From Clostridia bacterium (GTDB taxonomy: Bacteria; Bacillota; Clostridia; Christensenellales; Aristaeellaceae): a DNA stretch of 29,030 bases. The notes under the pieces are model-generated. The model searched no databases. It saw nothing but the letters and a program-made list of their open reading frames with translations, and was not told the origin of the DNA. This document shows positions 1 through 8,661 of the stretch, in pieces (the first letter of the stretch is position 1; every line of letters begins with the position of its first letter). The position numbers and the translations under genes are program-made. The stretch lies in the NCBI GenBank assembly GCA_030526935.1, contig JAUNBY010000004.1:1-29030 (forward strand), written 5' to 3'.

Positions 1-2
1 TG

Positions 3-1730
3 GCGGCGGGCGTACAATTCGTATCCGGATATCCGGGAACGCCGTCCACCGAGGTGCTTGAAACGGTGGCGAAGCGCAAGCCGGAGCATGTATACGTAGA
101 ATGGTCGGTAAACGAAAAATCCGCCGTCGAGGTCGCGGCAGGCGCGGCTCTCGCGGGGGCGAGGGCGATGGTAACCATGAAGCAGGTGGGGCTTAACGTT
201 GCGACCGACCCGCTTATGAGCCTCAATTATATAGGCGTTTCAGGGGCGCTGGTGCTTGTCGTCGCGGACGACCCCGGACCCATATCTTCTCAGACCGAAC
301 AGGATACGCGCCATTTCGGACGCTGGGCCAGAATTCCGGTTTTCGATCCGCAAACCCCCGAACAGGCGTATCATATGATAAAAGACGCCTTCGAGCTGTC
401 GGAAAAGTATCACGCGCCCGTGATACTCAGGCCCACTACCCGCGTGTGCCACAGCTGCGCCTCTATCGAGGTAGAGCCAGCCGCCGAAGCCAAACCCGTC
501 GCGGGCTTTAAAAAGAGCGCCGATTGGGTTATATTCCCGAAGCTGTCAAACGCGGCAAAGAAGCGCCTTGTTGCCCGGGAACCCGAATTGTCCGCGTTGT
601 TTTCGAACTACGCGCATAATCGCGTTTACGGCTATGGGCGACACGGCATAGCCATGGGCGGCGCATGCGCGGCATATGCGCGCGAAGCGGGGCTTCCCGC
701 CAGGTATTTTGAGGTCGCGACGCCCTACCCCTTCCCCGAAGAAAAAGCCCTTGAGTTTTTGAAGGGGCTTGACGCGGTATTGGTGCTGGAAGAACTCGAT
801 CCGGTAATAGAGGACGAACTCCTGCGCCTATGCGCGTCTCGCGGGCTTTCTACGCGAATAATCGGCAAGCGCACGGGCGATGTGCCTGTCGCGGGCGAAA
901 TGACGGTCGAGATCGCAAAGGAGCGTATGAACAGCTTCCTTGGCTTGAGCGCTCAACCCCGGGAATATGCGCAGCTTCCAAAGCTTCCCGTTCGCCCTCC
1001 GGTATTGTGCGCGGGCTGCCCCCATCGCGGCTCGTTTTACGCGGTGAAGGCCGCGATGAAGGGAAAAAAAGCCGTGTTCTCGGGGGATATAGGCTGCTAC
1101 ACGCTCGGAAACGCCGCGCCGCTCAACATGGTGGATACCTGCCTTTGCATGGGCGCGGGCGTAACCATGGCACAGGGTCTGGCTCGAATGGAACCCGACT
1201 GCGTGCACTTCGCCTTTATAGGCGATTCGACGTTTTTCCACACAGGAATTCCCGGAGTTGTCAACGCCAAGTACAACGGCGCGGACGAGGTGATAGTCGT
1301 GTTGGACAACTCCACGACCGCCATGACAGGCCATCAGCCGCATCCGGGTATCGGAAAAACCATGATGGGAACCGAGCAGCCGAAAATTTTGATTCCAAAG
1401 GTTTTGGAGGCGCTCGGCGTACCCGTATGGCGGGCTGACGCGTTCGATTTGGATCAATCCATAAAAGCCGTTCAAAGCGCGGTCGATGTAAAGGGCGTGA
1501 GAGCCGTGGTGTTCGAGGGCGCGTGCGCGGCGATCGTTCGCGGGCATAAGCCCGTTTATGTAAACGCTGAAAAATGCCTCGGCTGTAAAAAATGCGTGAG
1601 GGAACTCGGCTGTCCCGCGCTGTCTGTAGACGTCGGCGGCAAGGCGATCATCGACGCGGCGCTTTGCACCGGGTGCGGGCTGTGCCGTCAGGTATGCCCA
1701 GCCGATTGTATGGAAGGGGGATGCGAGTGA
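3..1730 (+). CDS. iorA: Indolepyruvate:ferredoxin oxidoreductase alpha subunit (5'-partial)
   Basis: Oxidative decarboxylation of aromatic 2-oxoacids (indolepyruvate, phenylpyruvate) to aryl-acetyl-CoA with reduction of ferredoxin; cytoplasmic, TPP-dependent, paired with IorB. The frame is open from base 3, and the first residues read AAGVQFVSGYPGTPSTEVLE, so the YPGTPSTE motif near the N-terminus of this family is present. The GTG at 54 is therefore an internal Val and only a few N-terminal residues are missing. TPP-domain motifs GDIGCYTLG and GDSTFFHTG are visible in the middle. The C-terminus carries two ferredoxin-type Cys motifs (CLGCKKCVRELGCP and CTGCGLCRQVCP) for 4Fe-4S clusters. It overlaps iorB by one base. 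The family and its domains are clear; the preferred aromatic substrate is inferred from family knowledge. Confidence 0.95.
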   Translation, partial: AAGVQFVSGYPGTPSTEVLETVAKRKPEHVYVEWSVNEKSAVEVAAGAALAGARAMVTMKQVGLNVATDPLMSLNYIGVSGALVLVVADDPGPISSQTEQDTRHFGRWARIPVFDPQTPEQAYHMIKDAFELSEKYHAPVILRPTTRVCHSCASIEVEPAAEAKPVAGFKKSADWVIFPKLSNAAKKRLVAREPELSALFSNYAHNRVYGYGRHGIAMGGACAAYAREAGLPARYFEVATPYPFPEEKALEFLKGLDAVLVLEELDPVIEDELLRLCASRGLSTRIIGKRTGDVPVAGEMTVEIAKERMNSFLGLSAQPREYAQLPKLPVRPPVLCAGCPHRGSFYAVKAAMKGKKAVFSGDIGCYTLGNAAPLNMVDTCLCMGAGVTMAQGLARMEPDCVHFAFIGDSTFFHTGIPGVVNAKYNGADEVIVVLDNSTTAMTGHQPHPGIGKTMMGTEQPKILIPKVLEALGVPVWRADAFDLDQSIKAVQSAVDVKGVRAVVFEGACAAIVRGHKPVYVNAEKCLGCKKCVRELGCPALSVDVGGKAIIDAALCTGCGLCRQVCPADCMEGGCE

Positions 1731-2320
1731 TGAATAATTGCCTTTTATGCGGCGTCGGAGGTCAGGGAACGGTGCTCGCCTCGCGCCTTATAGCTCAGGC
1801 GGCCATGGAACGCAGGTTTTTTGCCCGCACCGCGGAGACCATAGGCATGGCGCAGCGCGGCGGCTGCGTCGTAAGCCATGTCCGCATAGGCGACGATTGT
1901 CAATCGTCCATCATACCGCTCGGCGGCGCGGACGTTCTCGCGGGCTTCGAACCGGGAGAAGCCGTGCGATGTCTGAATTATCTTAAAAAGAACGGACTGG
2001 CGGTCGTGAGCCGCACTCCCGTTCATCCCGTCATGAATTCGCTCACAGGGGAGCCTTACAGCGCCGATGAGATGATCGAATTCCTGAGAGGCAACGCGGC
2101 GCGGCTTATAGTGCTGGACGCTTATGAAATCGCGAAGGAATGCGCCTCTGCGCGCGTACTCAACGTAGCTATCCTTGGGGCTGTCGCCGCGAGCGGAGAG
2201 CTTCCCGTCAGTCTCGACGACGTGGAGAAGGCCCTAAGGACAAAGATAAAACCTCAACATCTGGATATGAACCTTAAAGCGCTCGCGATTGGGGCAAAGG
2301 CTAAGGAGGAACGGCTATGA
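1730..2320 (+). CDS. iorB: Indolepyruvate:ferredoxin oxidoreductase beta subunit
   Basis: The small gamma-type subunit (196 aa) that completes the IorAB heterodimer. The protein begins MNNCLLCGVGGQGTVLAS; the GVGGQG loop near the N-terminus is the hallmark of 2-oxoacid:acceptor oxidoreductase gamma domains. I chose the ATG at 1730, which overlaps the iorA stop by one base, because the purine-rich GGAAGGGGG at 1712-1720 lies 9 bases upstream. The in-frame ATG at 1721 directly abuts that site and is unlikely. It ends in a 4-base ATGA overlap with the ligase gene, so the three genes should be co-transcribed and translationally coupled. Length is normal for the family. Confidence 0.93.
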   Translation: MNNCLLCGVGGQGTVLASRLIAQAAMERRFFARTAETIGMAQRGGCVVSHVRIGDDCQSSIIPLGGADVLAGFEPGEAVRCLNYLKKNGLAVVSRTPVHPVMNSLTGEPYSADEMIEFLRGNAARLIVLDAYEIAKECASARVLNVAILGAVAASGELPVSLDDVEKALRTKIKPQHLDMNLKALAIGAKAKEERL

Positions 2321-3555
2321 TTATGAAAACGGAAGTACTTGAAAACATTCGCGGTCAGATCGCGAAGCTAAAGAATGTCGAAAACGGATTTTACGCCTCG
2401 CGCTTTCGCGACGTAAACCCGGAAGACATACGCACACAGGCGGATTTTGAAAACCTGCCCTTTACCGACAAGGACAATCTTCGCGACGCCTACCCGCTTG
2501 GACTGGCGGCGGTTTCTACGGATGAGATAGTCCGCATACATTCCTCAAGCGGCACCACCGGAACGCCCGTCATAATCCCCTATACCCGCGGGGATGTCGA
2601 GGATTGGGCCGTGATGTTCAAGCGCTGCTACGAAATCGCGGGCATAACCAAAAAAGACCGCATACACATCACACCGGGCTACGGACTGTGGACGGCGGGC
2701 ATAGGTTTTCAGGCGGGAGCCGAGCTTCTTGGCGCGATGGCCGTCCCGATGGGGCCGGGCAATACCGAAAAGCAGATTCGCTTCATGCAGGATATAGGCT
2801 CTACTGTTCTGTGCGCCACATCGTCCTACGCGCTGTTATTGGCCGAGGAAATCGCGAGGCGCGGAGTAAGGAACTCTTTGAAGCTGAAAAAGGGCGTCAT
2901 AGGCTCCGAGCGCTGGGGCGAGAAGATGCGCCGGCGCATAGCAAGCGAGCTTGGAGTTACGCTGTACGACATATACGGCCTAACCGAGATATACGGCCCC
3001 GGCATAGGCATAAGCTGCGATGAGGACGCGGGAATGCACATGTTCGACGATTACCTTTTCTATGAAATAATCGACCCCAAGACCGGCAAAACCGTTCCCG
3101 ACGGCACCATAGGCGAGCTTGTCATAACCACCCTGCGAAAGCAGGGCGCGCCGCTCATACGCTACCGCACGCACGATTTGACACGCGCGATTCCCGGCGA
3201 GTGCGCCTGCGGCTGCAAATTCCCGCGCATCGACTCCATACTCGGCCGCACAGACGACATGGTAAAGGTCAAAGGCGTAAACATATTCCCCGGCCAGATC
3301 GACGAGATACTTCGCGAGATCGACGGCGTATCGAGCGAGTATCAGGTGATGATCGACCACCTCGAGGGCAAGGACTGGATAACGCTGTTCTTCGAAACGG
3401 ATTTGCCTTCAGACGAGCGCAAGGCTCTGGGTGTAGCGGTGCAGTCTCACTTCAAGGCGCGAATCGGCGTGACGATACTGACAAAACCCGTCTCGATAGG
3501 CGAACTTCCGAGAAGCGAGAAAAAGGCCACGAGAATATTCGATAACAGGTATTAG
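2317..3555 (+). CDS. paaK: Phenylacetate-CoA ligase family (AMP-forming)
   Basis: Adenylate-forming ligase (412 aa) expected to convert an arylacetate, ATP and CoA to aryl-acetyl-CoA, AMP and PPi. The AMP-binding P-loop SSGTTGTPV lies about 70 residues from the start. The middle of the protein contains YGLTEIYGPG, and the tail has the typical PaaK C-terminal domain (GRTDDMVKVKGVNIFP), giving the usual overall size. The ATG at 2317 is supported by AGGAGG at 2304-2309, 7 bases upstream. It overlaps iorB by 4 bases. Pairing with IorAB means the operon connects arylacetates, arylacetyl-CoA and aromatic 2-oxoacids. It could run toward arylacetates (amino acid fermentation) or toward aromatic amino acids by reductive carboxylation; the sequence does not decide direction. 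Confidence 0.9.
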   Translation: MIMKTEVLENIRGQIAKLKNVENGFYASRFRDVNPEDIRTQADFENLPFTDKDNLRDAYPLGLAAVSTDEIVRIHSSSGTTGTPVIIPYTRGDVEDWAVMFKRCYEIAGITKKDRIHITPGYGLWTAGIGFQAGAELLGAMAVPMGPGNTEKQIRFMQDIGSTVLCATSSYALLLAEEIARRGVRNSLKLKKGVIGSERWGEKMRRRIASELGVTLYDIYGLTEIYGPGIGISCDEDAGMHMFDDYLFYEIIDPKTGKTVPDGTIGELVITTLRKQGAPLIRYRTHDLTRAIPGECACGCKFPRIDSILGRTDDMVKVKGVNIFPGQIDEILREIDGVSSEYQVMIDHLEGKDWITLFFETDLPSDERKALGVAVQSHFKARIGVTILTKPVSIGELPRSEKKATRIFDNRY

Positions 3556-3587
3556 AGAAAGCGAACAGCGGAAAGATCCCTGAAATC

Positions 3588-3612
3588 GCGCCTCGCTGTG
3601 GTTGCGAGACGC
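3588..3612. other. Hairpin downstream of paaK
   Basis: GCGCCTCGC at 3588-3596 pairs with GCGAGACGC at 3604-3612 (one mismatch) across a 7-base loop, 33 bases after the paaK stop. No T-run follows on either strand, so a role in ending transcription is only possible, not shown. Confidence 0.35.
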
Positions 3613-3618
3613 AATCAG

Positions 3619-3694
3619 CTCCCCCGCGCGGGACGTCGTTTATTTCGGAAGGCTACCGCAACAGGTAACCATCCTCGTCGTCCGCGCGGGGGAG
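3619..3694. repeat. GC-rich inverted repeat between convergent operons
   Basis: CTCCCCCGCGCGGGACG (3619-3635) is matched by CGTCCGCGCGGGGGAG (3679-3694), which is the reverse complement with one base deleted. The arms are about 16 bp and the spacer 43 bases; the spacer itself holds a weaker pair (GGCTACC/GGTAACC). It sits between the converging ends of paaK and the permease gene, a natural place for a shared bidirectional transcription end, but no U-tract is seen. The remainder of 3556-3729 contains nothing coding that I can support. Confidence 0.5.
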
Positions 3695-3729
3695 CGTCGT
3701 CACAACTATCGCGAAGCTTGTGAAGCTTT

Positions 3730-4881
3730 TCAGCTCTTTTTCTCGTGTATCTTGGTGTCGAACAACACGGCAACCACGAGTATGATGCCCTTTACGATAT
3801 ACTGCCAGTACGAATCGAGGTTCATCATGCTCATGCCGTTGTCTATGACCGCCATTATAAGCGCGCCGAGAAGCGCTCCGGCGACTTTTCCGACGCCTCC
3901 GGACATGCTCGCTCCGCCTATGACGGCCGCCGCTATGGCGTCAAGCTCGCTGTTCTGACCGGCGCCGGCCGTTCCCGCGTTGAGCCTGGCGCCCAATACT
4001 ATGCCGGCTATGGCGCAGAGCAGGCCGTTTAGCACGTATACGATCATCTTCGTCCTCTTGACGTTTATTCCCGCGTATTTGGCGGCTTCGGGGTTTCCGC
4101 CTATTGCGAACACCGCGCGGCCGAACGTCGTTTTCTGCGCGATGAAGGTGAATATGACTACGAGCACGAGCATTATGAACACCTGAACCGGAAGTCCGTT
4201 GTAGGAATTCAGCGTCAGCGTCACAAGAAACACCGCGACGCTTACGAGGGCAATTCGCAAAAGCATCCTGTTCATCGACTCGTTGAGCGTACCATGCCGC
4301 TGCTTGCCCCGGCGCTTATTCAATTCCATCGCCACTATGCCCAGTATGGCCACGACGCATATCACCCATGTTCCGCTCTGGCTTATGTAACTCGAGCCGA
4401 AATAGCGGAACGACTCCTCAAACGGCGCTATGGTCTGTCCCTTAGTGACGAGGAGTATACATCCCCTGAAAGCCATCTGTCCGCCCAGGGTCACGATAAA
4501 CGGCGCCATGTTGAGATAGGCGATAATGGAGCCTTGCAAGAGTCCCGTGAGAAGGCCTATGACGAGAACGCTCGCGATAGTTATTCCGGTGGACATGCCC
4601 ATTTTCGCCTGCATGTACGCCGCGATACAACTCATCAGACCCATTACGGAGCCAGCCGACAGGTCTATTCCGCAGGTGACGATTATAAGCGTCATGCTTA
4701 TGCCCATGATGCCCGCCGCCGCCATCTGGCGCGTCAGGTTGGAGAAGTTTCTGACCGTGATAAACGATCCGCCCGTAAACGCGGTAAACCCCAGACACAG
4801 AACCAGCAATACTCCAAACATCGTAACGGTTCTGAGGTTGTTTGCCGAAAGCTTCAGCCTGTTCGATTTAGTATTCTCCAT
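3730..4881 (-). CDS. Sugar ABC transporter permease, XylH-like (CUT2)
   Basis: Membrane channel subunit of a CUT2 monosaccharide importer (383 aa from the ATG at 4881; a TTG at 4887 is the alternative). The sequence is mostly hydrophobic, with roughly ten membrane segments. It contains GIMGISMTLIIVTCGIDLS near the N-terminus and AAAVIGGASMSGGVGKVAGA near the C-terminus, both characteristic of the RbsC/XylH family. Length fits XylH-type rather than the shorter RbsC-type permeases. GGGAGGG lies 10 bases upstream of the ATG, and the ATPase stop codon is only 2 bases away. This is the last gene of the minus-strand operon. The substrate is inferred as inositol or a related polyol from the catabolic genes upstream; xylose remains possible. 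Confidence 0.88.
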   Translation of the reverse strand: MENTKSNRLKLSANNLRTVTMFGVLLVLCLGFTAFTGGSFITVRNFSNLTRQMAAAGIMGISMTLIIVTCGIDLSAGSVMGLMSCIAAYMQAKMGMSTGITIASVLVIGLLTGLLQGSIIAYLNMAPFIVTLGGQMAFRGCILLVTKGQTIAPFEESFRYFGSSYISQSGTWVICVVAILGIVAMELNKRRGKQRHGTLNESMNRMLLRIALVSVAVFLVTLTLNSYNGLPVQVFIMLVLVVIFTFIAQKTTFGRAVFAIGGNPEAAKYAGINVKRTKMIVYVLNGLLCAIAGIVLGARLNAGTAGAGQNSELDAIAAAVIGGASMSGGVGKVAGALLGALIMAVIDNGMSMMNLDSYWQYIVKGIILVVAVLFDTKIHEKKS

Positions 4882-4883
4882 TG

Positions 4884-6422
4884 TCAATCCGCCCTCCCAA
4901 CTGACGCGTGCATTATACTTTCCTGCGTTGCCTCCCTATGATCGAAAACCCCGGTGACGAGACCCTTGCTCATCGTGACGATCCTGTCCGACATGCCCAG
5001 TATTTCCTCCATATCGGATGAGATCATGACGATAGTCGTCCCCCTCGAGGCCAGTTCATTCATTATATTATAAATTTCAAATTTCGCGCCTACGTCTATT
5101 CCGCGCGTGGGTTCGTCCAGAACTATTACCTTGGGCTGACACATGAGTGCCTTCGCGATTACTACTTTTTGCTGATTGCCTCCCGAAAGCGTCTGCACCT
5201 GAACCGTATTGTTTGGCGTCTTTACGTTTATCTCCCTGACGTACTGATTGGTGAACTTCTCCTCGAGATTGGCGTTTAATACGCCGGCGGTCGATACTCT
5301 GTCAAGCGCCGCCATGGTGGTGTTCTCCAATACTGACATTATAAGGTTCAGTCCATAGCGCTTTCTATCCTCGCTCAAAAGGAAGTATCCCTTTGATATT
5401 GCGTCGCGGGGCGACGATATTTCGACCTTCTCCCCGTCAAGATAGACCTCCCCCTGCCCCTTCTCGCGAAACGCCCCGAACACGGCGGAGAACAGCTCCG
5501 TTCTCCCCGCGCCTACAAGTCCGCTTATGCCTAATATCTCGCCGCGATAAGCCGTGATGTTGGCGTTTCTGACAAGCCATCTGTCCGGTATATCGGGATG
5601 CGGTACCGAATAATTGCGTATTTCGAGACCTATGTTCCCGCGCTGATGCTCGACGCGGGGGTATACGTTGGTGAGTTCCCGCCCGACCATAAGCTTAACC
5701 ATGGTGTTTCTGTCCATGTCCTCGCGAAGCCGCGTGTCTATGGTCTGTCCGTCGCGCAACACCGTTATGTCATCCGCGATTCTCAATACTTCGTCGAGCT
5801 TGTGGGAAATGTAAATGCAGGTTATTCCGCGCTTTTTGAACTGGCGCATGAGTTCTAAAAGCACATCGACCTCGTCTTCCGTCAATGCAGCGGTCGGCTC
5901 ATCGAGAAGCAGCAACTTGCACTCGAGCGTAAGAGCCTTGGCTATCTCGACCAGTTGCTTTTGCGCGATACCCAGGTTCTTTATCGGCGTATCGGGGCTG
6001 AAACCCGTCTTGGGATCGGGGTCGAGGCCTACCATGCGCATCATCTTTTCAGTATCCGCGTACATCTTTTCAAAATTGACGATGCCAAATCTTGTCGGCT
6101 TGTTGCTCAGGTATACGTTTTCCGATATCGACAGTTCGGGCACGAGGTTCAATTCCTGATGTATACAGGAGATACCAGCCGTCTCAACTTCCTTGATGCT
6201 GTTAAATTTCCGGATCTTGCCGTCGAAGAATATCTCTCCGGTGTAGCTTCCATGGGGGTAGACTCCGCTGATTATCTTTATGAGCGTCGATTTACCCGCG
6301 CCATTCTCGCCTACCAGCGCGTGTATGTGACCTCTTTTCACGTTAAAGCTTACGTTTGACAGCGCGAGTACGCCCGGAAACTGCTTTGTGATATTGCTCA
6401 TCTTCAGGATATAATCGTCCAA
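4884..6422 (-). CDS. Sugar ABC transporter ATPase, XylG-like, two ABC domains
   Basis: Cytoplasmic energy-coupling subunit of the CUT2 importer: two fused ABC cassettes, 512 aa, the size of XylG. The first Walker A is GENGAGKST at residues 38-46, followed by GVYPHGSYTGEI, a stretch I associate with XylG. The first Walker B is LLLLDEPTAAL. The first signature is degenerate (NLGIAQKQ), as is common in this class. The second cassette has GLVGAGRTE in place of a canonical Walker A, a clean LSGGNQQK signature and VIVLDEPTRGIDVG. I set the start at TTG 6422 because GGAGG at 6431-6435 lies 8 bases upstream. The GTG at 6431 overlaps the ribosome site and the TTG at 6428 is too close to it. Confidence 0.9.
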   Translation of the reverse strand: MDDYILKMSNITKQFPGVLALSNVSFNVKRGHIHALVGENGAGKSTLIKIISGVYPHGSYTGEIFFDGKIRKFNSIKEVETAGISCIHQELNLVPELSISENVYLSNKPTRFGIVNFEKMYADTEKMMRMVGLDPDPKTGFSPDTPIKNLGIAQKQLVEIAKALTLECKLLLLDEPTAALTEDEVDVLLELMRQFKKRGITCIYISHKLDEVLRIADDITVLRDGQTIDTRLREDMDRNTMVKLMVGRELTNVYPRVEHQRGNIGLEIRNYSVPHPDIPDRWLVRNANITAYRGEILGISGLVGAGRTELFSAVFGAFREKGQGEVYLDGEKVEISSPRDAISKGYFLLSEDRKRYGLNLIMSVLENTTMAALDRVSTAGVLNANLEEKFTNQYVREINVKTPNNTVQVQTLSGGNQQKVVIAKALMCQPKVIVLDEPTRGIDVGAKFEIYNIMNELASRGTTIVMISSDMEEILGMSDRIVTMSKGLVTGVFDHREATQESIMHASVGRAD

Positions 6423-6456
6423 AGCCAACACCTCCTTCTCTCATATTGAATAATCA

Positions 6457-6479
6457 GGAGAGAGACTTAGGCTCTCTCC
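6457..6479 (-). promoter_or_regulatory. Intercistronic hairpin after the binding-protein gene
   Basis: GGAGAGAG (6457-6464) and CTCTCTCC (6472-6479) form a perfect 8-bp stem with a 7-base loop, 16 bases after the binding-protein stop and before the ATPase ribosome site. There is no U-tract. Such hairpins commonly protect the 3' end of binding-protein mRNA or reduce read-through, giving more binding protein than ATPase; that role here is inference. Confidence 0.55.
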
Positions 6480-6495
6480 CTACGCGCTATGACGC

Positions 6496-7557
6496 TCAGC
6501 CGGGCCACTGATCCTGGGGAAGGTTTGCGTACACGTCCTCGACGGTGTGGAATTCGTCGCGCACTATGAGTATATCGTAAATATTTTCGGCGGTTATGAG
6601 AGTTACGTCGACGGAGAAGGAGTCAACGTCCTTATAGTTGTTGTTGAGCTTAGTCCACACGCCCAGTTCGGCGTCGATGCACTCGTCGGCGGTTCTTCCC
6701 TGTGCCAGACCTACCGCAAGCTGTATGCAGGCGCGGTTGAGCATCGCCAGGGGCTTATAGACGGTTCCCGTCTGCGTGCCTTCCACTATGCGCTGGCATG
6801 CCGCGAGGTCGGCGTCCTGTCCTCCGATGGGCACTATGCCCGCGAGTCCCTGCGCCTCAAGCGCCTGTATGGCGCCGCCGGCGGTTCCGTCGTTAGAGGC
6901 TATTACGCCCTGAATGTCGTTTTCGACGAGGGACAGTCCGTTTTCGGTATGCTCAAGCGCTACCTCGGGGTTCCAGTTGTTGCACCACTGCTGGAGAACC
7001 ACGTTTATGTCGCCCGCGTCGATCGAGGGCTGAAGTACATTGGTCTGTCCTTCGAGAAGCAGGTGGGCGTTGTTGTCCTCGGGTCCGCCCAGAAGCCATA
7101 TGTAGTTGCCCGTCGGGGCGCGGTCGAGTACCATCTGCGCCTGAAGCTCGCCGACCTTGACGGTATCGAAGGTGATGTAGTAGTCCAGATCGCAGTTCAT
7201 TATGAAGCGGTCGTAGGCGATTACCGGTACGCCGGATTCCTTGCAGGCGTCTACGATAGGCCCGCATGCCGCGGCGTCGAGAGACTGGATTATAAGCGCG
7301 TCGATTCCCTGATTCAGCAGGTTTTCGCACTGATTGATCTGCGTTTGCTGGTTGTCCTCCGCCGACTGAACGAGCAGCTCAAACCCGGCTTCGTCGGCGT
7401 AAGCGCGGAACATCTCAATTTCGCGCTGCCAGCGTTCCTCGGTGAGATGGCCTACCGACACGCCGATTCTTACCTCGGATATGTCCTTCTCCGCAAACGC
7501 GGAACACGCTACCATAGCGAGCATGGCGACCAGGGCGATTGTGATGATTTTTTTCAT
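6496..7557 (-). CDS. Sugar-binding lipoprotein, XylF-like
   Basis: Extracytoplasmic solute-binding protein (353 aa) of the CUT2 importer, periplasmic-binding-protein type 1 fold. The N-terminus MKKIITIALVAMLAMVACSA is a signal sequence whose MVAC at residues 15-18 resembles a lipobox, so it is probably a membrane-anchored lipoprotein. An AFA signal peptidase I site just after it is the alternative. The mature part matches the remembered XylF pattern: HLTEERWQREIEMF, NLLNQGIDALII, VPVIAYDRFI, DYYITFDTVKVGELQAQ. The start has AGGAGG about 8 bases upstream. It follows iolG with a 61-base gap and precedes the ATPase. The binding pocket cannot be read reliably by eye, so inositol as ligand rests on operon context. 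Confidence 0.88.
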   Translation of the reverse strand: MKKIITIALVAMLAMVACSAFAEKDISEVRIGVSVGHLTEERWQREIEMFRAYADEAGFELLVQSAEDNQQTQINQCENLLNQGIDALIIQSLDAAACGPIVDACKESGVPVIAYDRFIMNCDLDYYITFDTVKVGELQAQMVLDRAPTGNYIWLLGGPEDNNAHLLLEGQTNVLQPSIDAGDINVVLQQWCNNWNPEVALEHTENGLSLVENDIQGVIASNDGTAGGAIQALEAQGLAGIVPIGGQDADLAACQRIVEGTQTGTVYKPLAMLNRACIQLAVGLAQGRTADECIDAELGVWTKLNNNYKDVDSFSVDVTLITAENIYDILIVRDEFHTVEDVYANLPQDQWPG

Positions 7558-7618
7558 CGGGGATACCTCCTTATATTTATGGCATACGCCATTATTGATT
7601 GTGGATGATTGAACGCAA

Positions 7619-8641
7619 TTAATCCCGGGACAATTCTGAAATCTTAACCGGTCTTCCCTCTCTCATCGACTTGTCGGCCGCGAGCGCTATGAGCACCGGT
7701 TGCAGCCCGTCGTTGCCGTTGACGGGGGAAGGCTTGCCGTTGAGCGCGGCGTCGACAAACGCCGTCGCCTCGTCGATGAAAGCCTGATTGTAGCGTTCGA
7801 GGAAAAACCAGGTCGGCTTCTCGCAGTATACTCCGTCGGACGTGCTTATCATCGAGGTGTCGATCAGATCGTTCGCCACCTGTACGCAACCCTTGTCGCA
7901 GTGAACCTCGGTTCGCTGGTCGTAGCCATAGCGGGCGGCTCTGCTGTTGTCTACGACGCCGAGCGCGCCATTTTCAAACTTGACCGTCACTATGGCGGTG
8001 TCCACGTCGCCCAGCTTTTCAAGTTCGGGGTCTATGCGTATGGCTCCGTAGGCGAAGACTTCGACGACCTCGCTTCCCGCAAGATAGCGCAGCATATCGA
8101 AATCATGTATGGTCATGTCGATGAATATGCCGCCTGAGGTTTTTACGTACTCCGCCGACTGAGGCTCCGGGTCGCGCGAGGTGACCTTTACTATGTGGGG
8201 CTTTCCGAGCCTTCCCGACGCAACGGTATCGCGCACTTTCTTGTGGTTGTGGTCAAAGCGCCTCACAAAGCCTATTTGCAGCAGCACTCCCGCGTCCTCG
8301 ACGGCTTTGAGGGCTTCCCTTATTCTGTCAAGCTTGTGATCTATGGGTTTTTCGCAGAATATATGCTTTTTCGCCGCGGCGGACTCGCGAATGAGATCGG
8401 CGTGAGTCGCGGTTGACGAGCAGATGAACACCGCGTCTATATCGGGGTCGGCTATGAGAACCGACGGATCTTTCTCGCACCTTTCAATGCCTATCGACTT
8501 CGCCCATTCAATGGTATCGTCGTTAAGCATCGGGTCGGCCAGGGCTACCAGTTGCGCGTTCGCGACGCTTCTGACGAGATTGTCAGCGTGCAGCTTTCCT
8601 ATGCGCCCCGCGCCCAATAACGCTATTCTAAGCTTTTTCAT
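7619..8641 (-). CDS. iolG: Inositol 2-dehydrogenase (Gfo/Idh/MocA family)
   Basis: NAD-dependent oxidation of myo-inositol to 2-keto-myo-inositol (scyllo-inosose), the first catabolic step. The 340-aa protein has the Rossmann motif GAGRIGKLHADN at residues 10-21. It has Lys98 in CEKP and the pair Asp175/His179 in DMTIHDFDM, matching the catalytic Lys, Asp and His of Bacillus IolG in identity and spacing. Length is typical. An AGGAGAT ribosome site precedes ATG 8641, and the gap to iolI is only 20 bases. It is the only Gfo/Idh enzyme in the cluster. Some IolG relatives also accept D-chiro-inositol or glucose, so the exact range is open. Confidence 0.9.
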   Translation of the reverse strand: MKKLRIALLGAGRIGKLHADNLVRSVANAQLVALADPMLNDDTIEWAKSIGIERCEKDPSVLIADPDIDAVFICSSTATHADLIRESAAAKKHIFCEKPIDHKLDRIREALKAVEDAGVLLQIGFVRRFDHNHKKVRDTVASGRLGKPHIVKVTSRDPEPQSAEYVKTSGGIFIDMTIHDFDMLRYLAGSEVVEVFAYGAIRIDPELEKLGDVDTAIVTVKFENGALGVVDNSRAARYGYDQRTEVHCDKGCVQVANDLIDTSMISTSDGVYCEKPTWFFLERYNQAFIDEATAFVDAALNGKPSPVNGNDGLQPVLIALAADKSMREGRPVKISELSRD

Positions 8642-8661
8642 ATGTGCATCTCCTCTGTTTG

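Noticed and set aside
54..56. GTG as start of iorA
   Set aside because: The frame continues upstream with YPGTPSTE, a conserved IorA motif, so the codon is internal and the gene is cut by the window edge.
3730..7557. Calling the transporter a xylose system outright
   Set aside because: Sequence similarity to XylFGH is strong, but the operon is otherwise inositol-related; specificity was left open.
6547..7608. A 353-codon open frame antisense to the binding-protein gene
   Set aside because: It mirrors the xylF-like coding region, shows no family motif, and the minus-strand protein has a signal sequence, ribosome site and full family pattern.
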